A program made the position numbers and the translations under genes. Below, one piece after another: positions 36,101-47,062 of a DNA stretch of 64,000 nucleotides (within the stretch, counting starts at the first letter, position 1; the number at the start of each line of letters is the position of its first letter). Below the pieces are notes generated by a model. The model made no database searches, was not told where the DNA came from, and worked only from the letters and a program-made list of their open reading frames with translations. The stretch is from NCBI GenBank assembly GCA_947172415.1, contig OX359196.1, forward strand, positions 1,118,501-1,182,500, given 5' to 3'. Origin of the DNA: Chondrosia reniformis (lineage: Eukaryota > Porifera > Demospongiae > Chondrillida > Chondrillidae).

Positions 36101-39100
36101 TATGTGAAAGTGTACATAATTGTTTGGAGTATGTGACTCATGTGATGTTTAACCTTACAGGAAGGAAGAACTGTTCTATACTGGACAAGCTTCAGTGGAA
36201 ATGTCTCTCTAATGATTTACCTAATCCCCAAATGTCCAGACCTACTGTATGTAGGTAAACGCAATGGAATGACTTGTCTTCATGTTGCCGCTCAGAAGGG
36301 TCACCTTGAGATGGTGAAGTACTTAGTTGAACAACACAAGTTTGAGTTGACAGCAGTTGATAAGGTTAGTCCATTAGAAGAAGGTTTGCTGCAATTTGTT
36401 GAGATGTTTTTATGATATTGAGATCAGCATATACGTATATCTAACAAATTAAAAGACTAGCTGCTCTACTGACAGAGGTTGATATGCCTGCAATGGCAAT
36501 TTTCCAATTAAGGTCCTTATTAAATAATATCCCTAGATATTTAGATGTGAAATTTGAAAAGTGAATGTATATTTGAATCTGGTCTTGACAACCTCTGCTT
36601 TTCTCCACATTGTTCTTCACATTTAATTTAGAGTTAAGGATGTTTTAAGGTATTTCTTAAGAATTTTGCAGAAACCTGTAATGCAATTGATGTAGTGTAT
36701 TTGAATATCCTCTAGTTGATATTGTAACATATTCATACACTGAACATGCATGTCTCCATCTGTAGTAGTATAAAGTGGCATTTTTTAGTGTTAGGTACAT
36801 AAGCATTTGATTTGGTCCTGCCTATATGCAGTGATGTGTTTGTGTAAAGGAAGTGGTTGTGGTTTGTTTATATTCATGTTAAATATACCATAACTGGAAG
36901 AGATCAAATTGTGATTCCTTTGGAAACTGTATCCTTTTCATAAAGTGTGTGTTGGCATATGTGAAAGTGTACGTAGTTGTTTGGAGTATGTGACTCATGT
37001 GATGTTTAACCTTACAGGAAGGAAGAACTGTTCTATTCTGGACAAGCTTGAGTGGAAATGTCTCTCTAATGATTTACCTAATCCCCAAATGTCCAGACTT
37101 ACTGTATGTCACTGATTGCCTTGGAATGACTTGTTTTCATGGTGCTGCTCACAACGGTCACCTTGAGATGGTGAAGTTCTTAGTTGAGCAACACAAGTTT
37201 GACTTGACAGCTCTTGATAAGGTAAGGTCATTAATTAGTTAAAAGAAAGTGATATTGCAACTAGTGATATCTATCCTAAGAACCTATTCTTAAAACGACA
37301 AATTCCATCCCTGGGAAATCCCCCTTTTCAGACTGAGACATAACCATTACTGATATACAGTTTGTCACTAAAGAATATGATAAGCAAGATACCTTTAGCT
37401 CTGATAAAGTAAATGTCCCTCATCTTGATATAGAGTAGCTTTCCTAATGACCCAGCCTTTGGTGTCTTTATTTCAATGCTAATCAGGTGTTCCAGATTCT
37501 GTAGTAATCCTCCTAACAGGTTAGCCTCTAGTTAGAATTAAGTTTAATTATAAAGTAGCTAGTATACCTAAGGACAATCTAGGGTTACCTCGTGCTACCC
37601 CACCTCCAAAGAAATGTCTCTGTAAGACCTAAGTGTAATCCTATGTTAATTGTTCTGATGGAGTCAAACATAGTCCATGCTACCCACTCTACGTAATTGA
37701 TGAAAAGACTCTCTTGGTATAATATCCTGCAATACAGAATCCTGTAATGCAATTGATGTAGTGTATTTGAATATCCTCTAGTTGATATTGTAAAATATAT
37801 ATTCATACACTGAACATGGATGTCTCCATCTGTAGTAGTATAAAGTGGCATTTTTAGTGTTACGTAGGTATATAGGCATTTGATTTGGTCCTGCCTATAT
37901 GCAGTGATGTGTTTGTGTAAAGGAAGTGGTTGTGGTTTGTTTATATTCATGTTAAATATACCATAACTGGAAGAGATCAAATTGTGATTCCTTTGGAAAC
38001 TGTATCCCTTTCATAAGAGTGTGTGTTGACATATGTGAAAGTGTACATAGTTGTTTGGAGTATGTGACTCATGTGATGTTTAACCTTACAGGAAGGAAGA
38101 ACTGTTCTATTCTGGACAAGCTTGAGTGGAAATGTCTCTCTAATGATTTACCTAATCCCCAAATGTCCAGACTTACTGTATGTCAGTAATAAGAATGGAA
38201 TGACTTGTCTTCATGGTGCTGCTGAGAACGGTCACCTTGAGATGGTGAAGTACTTAGTTGAGCAACACAAGTTTGACTTGACAGCTCTTGATAAGGTTAG
38301 TCCATTAGAAGAAGGTTTGCTGCAATTTGTTGAGATGTTTTTATGATATTGAGATCAGCATATACGTATATCTAACAAATTAAAAGACTAGCTGCTCTAC
38401 TGACAGAGGTTGATATGCCTGCAATGGCAATTTTCCAATTAAGGTCCTTATTAAATAATATCCCTAGATATTTAGATGTGAAATTTGAAAAGTGAATGTA
38501 TATTTGAATCTGGTCTTGACAACCTCTGCTTTTTTCCACATTGTTCTTCACATTTAATTTAGAGTTAAGGATGTTTTAAGGTATTTCTTAAGAATTTTGC
38601 AGAAACCTGTAATGCAATTGATGTAGTGTATTTGAATATCCTCTAGTTGATATTGTAACATATTCATACACTGAACATGCATGTCTCCATCTGTAGTAGT
38701 ATAAAGTGGCATTTTTTAGTGTTAGGTACATAAGCATTTGATTTGGTCCTGCCTATATGCAGTGATGTGTTTGTGTAAAGGAAGTGGTTGTGGTTTGTTT
38801 ATATTCATGTTAAATATACCATAACTGGAAGAGATCAAATTGTGATTCCTTTGGAAACTGTATCCCTTTCATAAGAGTCTGTGTTGGCATATGTGAAAGT
38901 GTACATAATTGTTTGGAGTATGTGACTCATGTGATGTTTAACCTTACAGGAAGGAAGAACTGTTCTATTCTGGACAAGCTTCAGTGGAAATGTCTCTCTA
39001 ATGATTTACCTAATCCCCAAATGTCCAGACTTACTGTATGTCAGTAATAAGAATGGAATGACTTGTCTTCATGGTGCTGCTGAGAATGGTCACCTTGAGA

Positions 39101-42100
39101 TGGTGAAGTTCTTAGTTGAGCAACACAAGTTTGACTTGACAGCTCTTGATAAGGTTAGTTCATTAATTAGTTAAAAGAAAGTGATATTGCAACTAGTGAT
39201 ATCTATCCTAAGAACCTATTCTTAAAACGACAAATTCCATCCCTGGGAAATCCCCCTTTTCAGACTGAGACATAACCATTACTGATATACAGTTTGTCAC
39301 TAAACAATATGAAAAGCGAGATACCTTTAGCTCTGATAAAGTAAATGTCCCTCATCTAGATATAGAGTAGTTTTCTAATGACCCAGCCTTTGGTGTCTTT
39401 ATTTCAATGCTAATCAGGTGTTCCAGATTCTGTAGTGATCTTCCTATCAGGTTAGCCTCTAGTTAGAAATTAAGTTTAAGTATAAAGTAGCTAGTATACC
39501 TAAGGACAATCTAGTGTTACCTCGTACTACCCCACCTCCAAAGAAATGTCTCCGTAAGACCTAAGTGTAATCCTATGTTAATTGTTCTGATGGAGTCAAA
39601 CATAGTCCATGCTACCTACAGTACGTAATTGATGAAAAGATTCTCTTGTTATAAAATCCTGCAATACAGAATCCTGTAATGCAATTGATGTAGTGTATTT
39701 GAATATCCTCTAGTTGATATTGTAACATATTCATACACTGAACATGCATGTCTCCATCTGTAGTAGTATAAAGTGGCATTTTTTTAGTGTTAGGTACATA
39801 AGCATTTGATTTGGTCCTGCCTATATGCAGTGATGTGTTTGTGTAAAGGAAGTGGTTGTGGTTTGTTTATATTCATGTTAAATATACCATAACTGGAAGA
39901 GATCAAATTGTGATTCCTTTGGAAACTGTATCCTTTTCATAAAGTGTGTGTTGGCATATGTGAAAGTGTACGTAGTTGTTTGGAGTATGTGACTCATGTG
40001 ATGTTTAACCTTACAGGAAGGAAGAACTGTTCTATTCTGGACAAGCTTGAGTGGAAATGTCTCTCTAATGATTTACCTAATCCCCAAATGTCCAGACTTA
40101 CTGTATGTCACTGATTGCCTTGGAATGACTTGTCTTCATGGTGCTGCTCACAACGGTCACCTTGAGATGGTGAAGTTCTTAGTTGAGCAACACAAGTTTG
40201 ACTTGACAGCTATTGATAAGGTTAGTTCATTAATTAGTTAAAAGAAAGTGATATTGCAACTAGTGATATCTAACCTAAGAACCTATTCTTAAAACGACAA
40301 ATTCCATCCCTGGGAAATCCCCCTTTTCAGACTGAGACATAACCATTACTGATATACAGTTTGTCACTAAAGAATATGATAAGCAAGATACCTTTAGCTC
40401 TGATAAAGTAAATGTCCCTCATCTAGATATAGAGTAGTTTTCTAATGACCCAGCCTTTGGTGTCTTTATTTCAATGCTAATCAGGTGTTCCAGATTCTGT
40501 AGTGATCTTCCTATCTGGTTAGCCTCTAGTTAGAAATTAAGTTTAAGTATAAAGTAGCTAGTATACCTAAGGACAATCTAGTGTTACCTCGTACTACCCC
40601 AACTCCAAAGAAAAATCTCTGTAAGACCTAAGTGTAATCCTATGTTAATTGTTCTAATGGAGTCAAACATAGTCCATGCTACCTACAGTAAGTAATTGAT
40701 GAAAAGACTCTCTTGGTATAATATCCTGTAATGCAATTGATGTAGTGTATTTGAATATCCTCTAGTTGATATTGTAACATATTCATACACTGAACATGCA
40801 TGTCTCCAACTGTAGCAGTATAAAGTGGCATTTTTTAGTGTTACGTAGGTACATAAGCATTTGATTTGGTCCTGCCTATATGCAGTGATGTGTTTGTGTA
40901 AAGGAAGTGGTTGTGGTTTGTTTATATTCATGTTAAATATACCATAACTGGAAAAGATCAAATGGATGAATCCTTTGGAAACTGTATCCCTTTACATAAG
41001 AGTGTGTGTTGGCATATGTGAAAGTGTACGTAGATGTTTGGAGTATGTGACTCATGTAATGTTTAACCTTACAGGAAGGAAGAACTGTTCTATTCTGGAC
41101 AAGCTTCAGTGGAAATGTCTCTCTAATGATTTACCTAATCCCCAAATGTCCAGACCTATTGTATGTCAGTGAGTGCCATGGCTTGACTTGTCTTCATGTT
41201 GCTGCCGAGAAGGGTCATCTTGAGATGGTGAAGTACTTAGTTGAGCAACACAAGTTTGACTTGACAGCTGTTGATAAGGTTAGTCCATTAAATTACAAAT
41301 TTCATGCCTAGGAAATCATTGTCAGACTGATCGAGGCATAACCTTTATTGATATACAGTTCATCACTAAAGAATATGATAAACGAGATACCTTTACGTAG
41401 CTCTGATAGAGTAAATGTCCCTCATCTAGATAAAGAGTAAATTTCCTAATGTCCCAGCCTATGATGTCTTTATTTCAATGTTAATCAGGTGTTCCAGATT
41501 CTGTAGTGACCTCCAAACTAAATATTTGCAGTTGTGTAGTAGTAAAATGACAAATTCAAGTCTATAGACTGAGATAGTCACTAAATCCATAGTCCACTGA
41601 TGAGACAACTGATCTTAAGATCAGCCTTTGATTTTAAGTCCCTATTTTTCAGTTTAATGACATATATTTAATTTCCTTGTAATTGCCAATCAAAGAGTAT
41701 ATACTTACAGTATGGCAGACTATTTAATAGTAACAAGGTAGGTCACACTACGTTGAATATGACCAAGTAAGACAAGGGATAGTGATGTGTGGTATGTCGC
41801 ATTGTGTGAAATGTTTATGGTATTAAGATTCATTGAAAAACATTTAATTGTAATTGGCTGTCATATATACGTACATGTATGTAGAGTAGCAGTGTAGTTT
41901 TATTATATGTACCAATAGCATGGTAAAGTGAATTGTTTACCAGTGACCAGATATACTTGTGTGTGTTTGTACACTGAACTATATTGTAGTTTATTTCAGA
42001 GATAATAACAAAGCAATGTATATAATTTTATGACATGAAGTGACTATAAGATTATGCACATTTCTGTTCACAGTTTGGCATGAAAGCATTTCACCATGCT

Positions 42101-42256
42101 GTTAATAATGGTCACCTTCAAGTTGTCCAATACCTAATACCTCTGATGGGAGAGGGAATGTTCTCCAAAACCAAAGAAGGAGAGACAGGTTTGGATATAT
42201 CAAGAAGATGTGGACACACTCAAATCAAGGAATATTTGATAAAACAAGGATTTTAA
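21116..42256 (+). CDS. Signal-anchor / death-fold-like / protein kinase / ankyrin-array protein, copy 1
   Basis: Twenty-three exons join in frame to about 1,749 aa: 21116-21265, 21377-21692, 22649-23490, 23593-23658, 23729-23953, seventeen 204-bp exons (24473-41278) and 42074-42256. Residues 3-20 form a hydrophobic anchor followed by RK, suggesting a cytoplasmic C-terminus. Residues about 75-155 look like a helical death-fold/CARD-like region (weak). The kinase (about 165-430) has IGQGSFG, VAIKK, HRDLAPANVL, DFGQS and MPPES, so it looks active and TKL- or tyrosine-kinase-like. Ankyrin repeats follow, with canonical TCLHxAA-x-x-GHLEMVKYL motifs, and the final exon ends KQGF. The Met at 21116 is chosen because it is the only one shared with copy 2; an in-frame upstream ATG (21053) is lost there. 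Kinase-plus-ankyrin layouts are known in RIPK4/ANKK1 and TNNI3K; the anchor and array size are unusual. Role is unknown, possibly immune signalling. Confidence 0.85.
21828..22515. repeat. Three copies of an ~90-bp repeat in intron 2 of the kinase-ankyrin gene
   Basis: The block CTCTCTATGAGTAGGGATAGCATTGAAG...CATAGCA-CTCTACTCAAT occurs near 21,860, 22,150 and 22,450, the outer two with the preceding TTGTATGGCTGTA. The duplicate gene keeps only one copy (about 57,775-57,865), which makes its intron 2 much shorter. The exon-end sequence CAGCTTGC-GGG-GATTAGAAGTCACCTC is also partly duplicated near 22,002-22,035. Confidence 0.85.
24473..41278 (+). repeat. Array of 17 tandem 204-bp ankyrin exons (exon plus intron amplification)
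   Basis: Exon starts are 24473, 25331, 27139, 28211, 29285, 30365, 31209, 32289, 33143, 34231, 35089, 36161, 37018, 38092, 38950, 40017 and 41075; each is exactly 204 bp, 68 codons, phase 0 at both ends, and free of stops. Each exon encodes two ankyrin repeats, the second canonical. Introns fall mainly into two types: about 650 bp, starting GTTAGTCCATTAGAAG or GTAAGTCCATTAGAAG, and about 870 bp, starting mostly GTTAGTTCATTAATTAG. From 29285 to 39153 the two types alternate, so the amplifying unit was a two-exon dimer of about 1.9 kb. Introns are nearly as similar as exons, so growth is recent. Open minus-strand frames inside the introns are shadows repeated with the unit. Confidence 0.95.
26413..26750 (+). 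pseudogene. Intronless coiled-coil coding fragment in the large ankyrin intron
   Basis: The intron between the second and third array exons is 1.6 kb, twice the usual size. Inside it, three consecutive pieces in changing frames read MVEFFDAVDYTQRLNKNQGA, then SVASRQIDQKEKQSTLVAEE, then an E/R-rich coiled-coil stretch (EVTLREAREIARVEEEHQ). They are separated by stops or frameshifts and have no introns, which fits a decayed retrocopy of a coiled-coil protein gene. The parent gene is not recognised. Confidence 0.4.
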
Positions 42257-43537
42257 CTTAATGATATTGATTGCATAATTTCTTCATCATTTACATAGTT
42301 TATGTTGTCCAGAGGCATTGAGTATTACACGTTAGATTACTTGAATAATTGCTTTTGTTTATAATAGAGCATTATATATGCTGTCACACTAAATATCTAT
42401 TTGAGACTTAGTATATAAGCATACATAATAATGATAAAGTATGAAGAAAGTAATTTAACTCTGTCACAATACAAAAGATGGTGTAAGTCAAAGTACTAAA
42501 AGTACACATTACAATAGTACATATGTATATGCAGTTATGTATGTCTATAATAATATTCTTCACAAATATAAATGACACATTTAATCAACACTTGATAATA
42601 TACTCTGGGTACACCTACACAGATAGATATAGAGTACAGTATACATATATGTATATGAGCATACTTCAGTAGATGCAGTAAAATGGCTGCATGTGGACAT
42701 TTGATTTTGGTTGAAAATGATTTGAGTGTTTCAATACAAGATGATTAAGTAGAAAGAGTATTATTCAATATATTTAGACGTATATACATTTGTAAACGGC
42801 TTACTCTTGAATTCTCATAGTCTCATGTCGCAGAGTATCTTTACTGGATTTTACTGAAGTGATGATCTCTCTAGACCTAATAAGATAATAAAATTAACTT
42901 ACGTATACATATACTTTTCAAGTACTCTCTAATAATTGAAAATGTTCCACCAAAAAATATAAGTTGGATGCAGTTAGAAAGAATCCTTCTTTATTACTCT
43001 CTAATAATATTGTGGCACCTGTATAAATCTACAATATCATCATAGCCTTTGTACGAATCAGTACAATTAACTCCCCTTTATTCAAATCTACAATAAGGAC
43101 ACTTAATTGGGTAGCTTTAAGGAAACTACCTCAAATGGAGTGTCTTCATTATGGTGGTTTAGATGTTACCAAATTGAATACCATTAAACAGTCTTCCAAC
43201 ATAGCCACAGATTATATAATGCCAAACATACCTAGTAATGCTATCACTACTGTCTCTACATACATAATTGTGTATATAAGACCCGGGCCCCTAGCTAGAT
43301 TTAGCATAAAGAGCCAAGGATTCAGAAAAGATAAAGATCAAGAAAAGACAATGAAGGGTGCAATTCCCAGAAACAGCTGTCTGTCTCAGTGGAGAAGAAA
43401 AAGAAAGAAAAGAAAAGACTCCAGGAACTTGTATCTTCATCCAAAGCTCTCTCCAGGTTTAGTTCCCTATATGCCTTTTTACAGAGTAGGCATAGCATGT
43501 AGGAAAATGGTGTATATTAGATTTTCATGCAGTATAC
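42257..43537. other. Intergenic region between convergent genes; contains dispersed repeat copy 3
   Basis: The kinase-ankyrin gene (plus) and the TBK1-like gene (minus) end towards each other here. Most of the sequence is AT-rich with TATATGTATATG runs. At 43,307-43,520 lies the third copy of the hammerhead-bearing dispersed repeat; the open frame spanning it (from 43,135) is not considered a gene. Confidence 0.55.
43307..43520 (+). repeat. Dispersed short repeat, copy 3
   Basis: It matches the copy at 5,865 through AAAGATAAAGATCAAGAAAAGACAATGAAGG (43,328 on), AATTCCCAGAAACAGCTGTCTGTC, TCTTCATCCAAAGCTCTCTCC and GCATGTAGGAAAATGG. The CTGATGA box is mutated (ACAATGA), so a hammerhead fold would be inactive. 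Confidence 0.6.
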
Positions 43538-44769
43538 TTACTGATGTATCAGTTTGACTAGCTCATCTTTGTGAGATTGTGATAGTTGAGGTGGTCCGGA
43601 AGCTTGATAAGCACTCTTGGACTGACTAACTGGGACATGAGGTCTGCTGACTTTGGCAACGTAATTGTCAAACACTTGCACTATTCTCTTTGCTATCTCT
43701 TTCAAGTTAGTGTCACTCTCCTGGATCCACTGGAGTAGAACAACACAATGGAGTTATATAGGAAGGGGACACTAAGGGAACTTATTAAGTTGCAAGATGA
43801 TGGATGATTACACATTTACATATACATAGGCTATAATAATAATAGAATATATATATTGCTGATGAAGACCTCCGGGTTGAAATGTTCTATTTAAAAGAAT
43901 TCATGTTGCAGTTGCTCAATAATCTCAGTATCCTATTACATATGATAGCAACAAATACCCCCTATCACTTCAACATAATATAATATCCAGTGAATGTTAC
44001 TTTTTGTAGTTCTCCATTTTGTTGGGCATATTTCTCAATTTCCTTCTCAATAGCTCTACTTATCATCTGAACGTCACCTCTAGCTGACACAACATCACTA
44101 GAAATGGAATTATTGAAGAATGTTATCATACGTATATAAAGGCATCTCCCATGTGATACCAGATGGAAGGTATGTAGGAGCATTAACCAAGAAGGTCATA
44201 AAGGTGGGACGTACTTCCATTTGTACATACTGTAGGTACAGAATCGTCCATATTGTAGTTGTAAGGATTAGTGGTATTCATTAAGAATAAAAATGGCTAC
44301 TCATACGTATAATTTTGACAGGTATGAAACTTAAAGGGTTGTCTGTATAGCTTGTTAACTTGGTTGGTGAAATAGCAGCTAATGGGACTTTCCCTTAGCA
44401 TTTTAACAAGACTATTGGGAAATAGGACCTCAATAGAATTACAACAAATACACAGTACACCGAATATATACTGAATGTATATTAATACATATACATACAT
44501 ATACACCAAATATATGTGAGCGGTTCAAGTAGAAAGCGAACATTGTTGCCCACACTTTTATTAAACGGAAATATATGGAGAAGTGTAGTGACATCACAGT
44601 AAGTGACGGCAAGAAAATGGGCACTAAGAAGGACTGTTCGCCCTGCCTATAAGTTTCGTAAAGGGTATTCTTGAGTTGCCTATTGCCCAAGCGGAACTAT
44701 TTTATTTTTATTTAATGATGAAAAGTCAATTTTCATTGGTGGAAATAAAATTTGGATTTTATTTGAACT

Positions 44770-44975
44770 GCTCACATATACTGAATGTATACTAATACAT
44801 ACATATACGTACTGTATATTGAATGTATATATACTGTTTTTTTCAGTATTATACATTCAGTATATATTTTAGTATACATTCAGTATATAATTTAGTATAC
44901 ATTCAGTATATAATTTAGTATACATTCAGTATATAATATAGTGAATGTATACCTAAAATATAGTGAATGTATAGG
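44770..44975. repeat. AT-rich palindromic repeat, TACATTCAGTATATA units
   Basis: About four direct copies of TATACATTCAGTATATAATTTAG lie at 44,850-44,940, flanked by the inverse-orientation GAATGTATAC/GAATGTATAT motifs. The region lies in a TBK1-like intron and could form a large cruciform. Confidence 0.7.
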
Positions 44976-45527
44976 TGTTTTGTTCTATTCTAAGTGTTTT
45001 GATTTAATTTGGAACCTTCTAGAGTAGTCGGATATACTGATTGGTGCAGGTGTAAGAGATTATTATTATTGCTTAGTTGTCGGCGACAAGTGTGTTCCTT
45101 CGTCAATGCACTTGAACAATTGCAACAATTCGATTCACTATTATTACATATGTTACAAATTAAAATATATTGAATGAATACTAAAATACACACTTATGTT
45201 TAGAGCTATGTAGGTGAAGGAACATTACTAACTTGAGCCACTTGTGTAGTTCCTTGTGAATTGCTGTTAGTCTTCCTTGTAAGAAGATGGTTCTCTCACT
45301 ACTATCTGTCAGTCTCTTGTGCAGACTGTTCCTAGAAGAACAAAGTAGTTGTTGTACGTAGCAAATCACATAAAGAGCAACCCAATAACAGAGTACTTGT
45401 TAAATTGATATAATGTGTGCATATCTGATTATCAACTTGTTCTGATTAGAGATTTGCCACTAAAATTAGTAGTGTGAATAAAGACTAATTACTTTGTATA
45501 TAAGAACAAAATGTAAATGGAATATTG

Positions 45528-45600
45528 CTGTGGAACTTGTAGTTCATTTCAGAATCGATAGGTCATAACCAGCTGTCCTGGGTTCGATTCTCAGCAATTT
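45528..45600 (+). repeat. tRNA-derived SINE head (A and B boxes)
   Basis: TGTAGTTCATTTCAG followed about 33 bp later by GGGTTCGATTCTCAGC has the spacing of Pol III A and B boxes, the second being a good B box. No full tRNA cloverleaf was found. It is in an intron of the TBK1-like gene, and a related fragment is at 11,391. Confidence 0.45.
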
Positions 45601-46969
45601 TCATGTTTCTCTTTTCATGATGTTTGTCTGTATTTACTTGTGGTTTGATTATCACTTCAATTTTATGCATAGTGTGAGAGCATTTCACAGTACTTATACA
45701 AATTTTGACTAAAACGTTACAGTACGTTGAGCAAGTACACATGGCACCACCCTTGACCTCTATGCAAGACTTGATATGAATAGGCACATGAACAGGTATA
45801 CACATAAGTAATATACAGCATATGTGTACATACTTTGTGAACATGAGTACTTTGCTTTCATACGATTGGTTGGGATTATGCTGGTGAGTCAAATTTCTCA
45901 CTAAACTCTTCACCACGGCAACCTCTTCATCTACTTCAATACATTGATGGGTTGCCATAGCAACTCTACATAGAAAATTGTTTGCATAATCATAAATATG
46001 TACGTACATAAATATTTGTGCATTAAATAGGACACCAAATTCTAATGCAAGAATGAAATAAATTACTATTCGTGAGGAATAAAGATGACTATACAATGAC
46101 CTAATATGGTAAAATAGGATCAAAAGTGCAATTCTATGCATCACATCATTAATCCTCAGTTTATAAATAGATAAAGCAACAAAGAAGAAGACACACAAAA
46201 CACTACGTATACCTCTTTCCAAAGTTCTCCAGCGGTTGGTAAGTGTTTTTCCATTCCTCACATTCTTTAACGGCCTCTAGAATTCCATGAGCCTTCAGTT
46301 GAATAGCTTCAAAACTCTTTGACATCTGGAAAATGATATGTTAATAAAATTAGCAATAATAACTAGTGATTGTCCTTCACTAAATAGTACACTAAGTACA
46401 AAGGAAAGATTTCGTAAAGCAAACTCACAAATTCAGCTTCACCCTGCTTGTCCCTTTTGTCCCGAATCAGTCCCTCAATGATGCCATCCAGAGCTACACA
46501 CAAGTATTAGATATTGTGTGACATATGCATGTACAGAAGTCAGTTCTGTGGAATGCCATAACAGTGGCTCAGGATATTAAATTACCTCCATTGACACATT
46601 CATTCATACCATTCAAAACCTCTCGCAAGCTCCATAGACTACACAATTGAGGCAGTACAATATAGCAGTCATCAAATAGGCTGTTATATGTATGTGAAAT
46701 TGCATCACTAAATCAATTTTTAAAGTCAAATGTGTCATTAAGTGTGGTAGTTAGATTAAGTATTACCTTCCAATTTGATTGAATATCTGCAGATGTAAAG
46801 CACTGAATGATGTGCGAATTGTGCCAAGTAACTTCTCCAACACCTCTGCATCCTTTTTCATTACATGACTACATTTAAGGCAACACTTAGTAAATGAGGT
46901 AATCCCTATTATTAGCATATAGGACCACACCCACAGCCAAGGCTTCTTGATTATAGATACAGTAGTTGT

Positions 46970-47062
46970 AAATGGACAATTGATCTGGTATTTGCATGTT
47001 GTACAGTTGGAGTATAAACTGACAATTGATCTGGTATTTGCATGTTGTACAGTTGGAGTATG
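46970..47062. repeat. ~47-bp tandem duplication in a TBK1-like intron
   Basis: The sequence ACAATTGATCTGGTATTTGCATGTTGTACAGTTGGAGTAT appears twice in direct order (about 46,976 and 47,022). No function is suggested. Confidence 0.85.

Noticed and set aside
24473-41278. CRISPR-like or satellite interpretation of the regular ~1 kb periodicity
   Set aside because: The period is explained by exon plus intron units with open coding frames and splice sites; there are no short direct repeats with unique spacers.
43135-43557. 140-codon plus-strand frame
   Set aside because: It spans a dispersed repeat copy and overlaps the last exon of the TBK1-like gene; no domain or splice evidence.
45563-46261. 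232-codon minus-strand frame
   Set aside because: It covers two TBK1-like exons and the intron between; the proven phase-consistent exons are only 46325-46213 and 45965-45834, and the rest is intron read-through.
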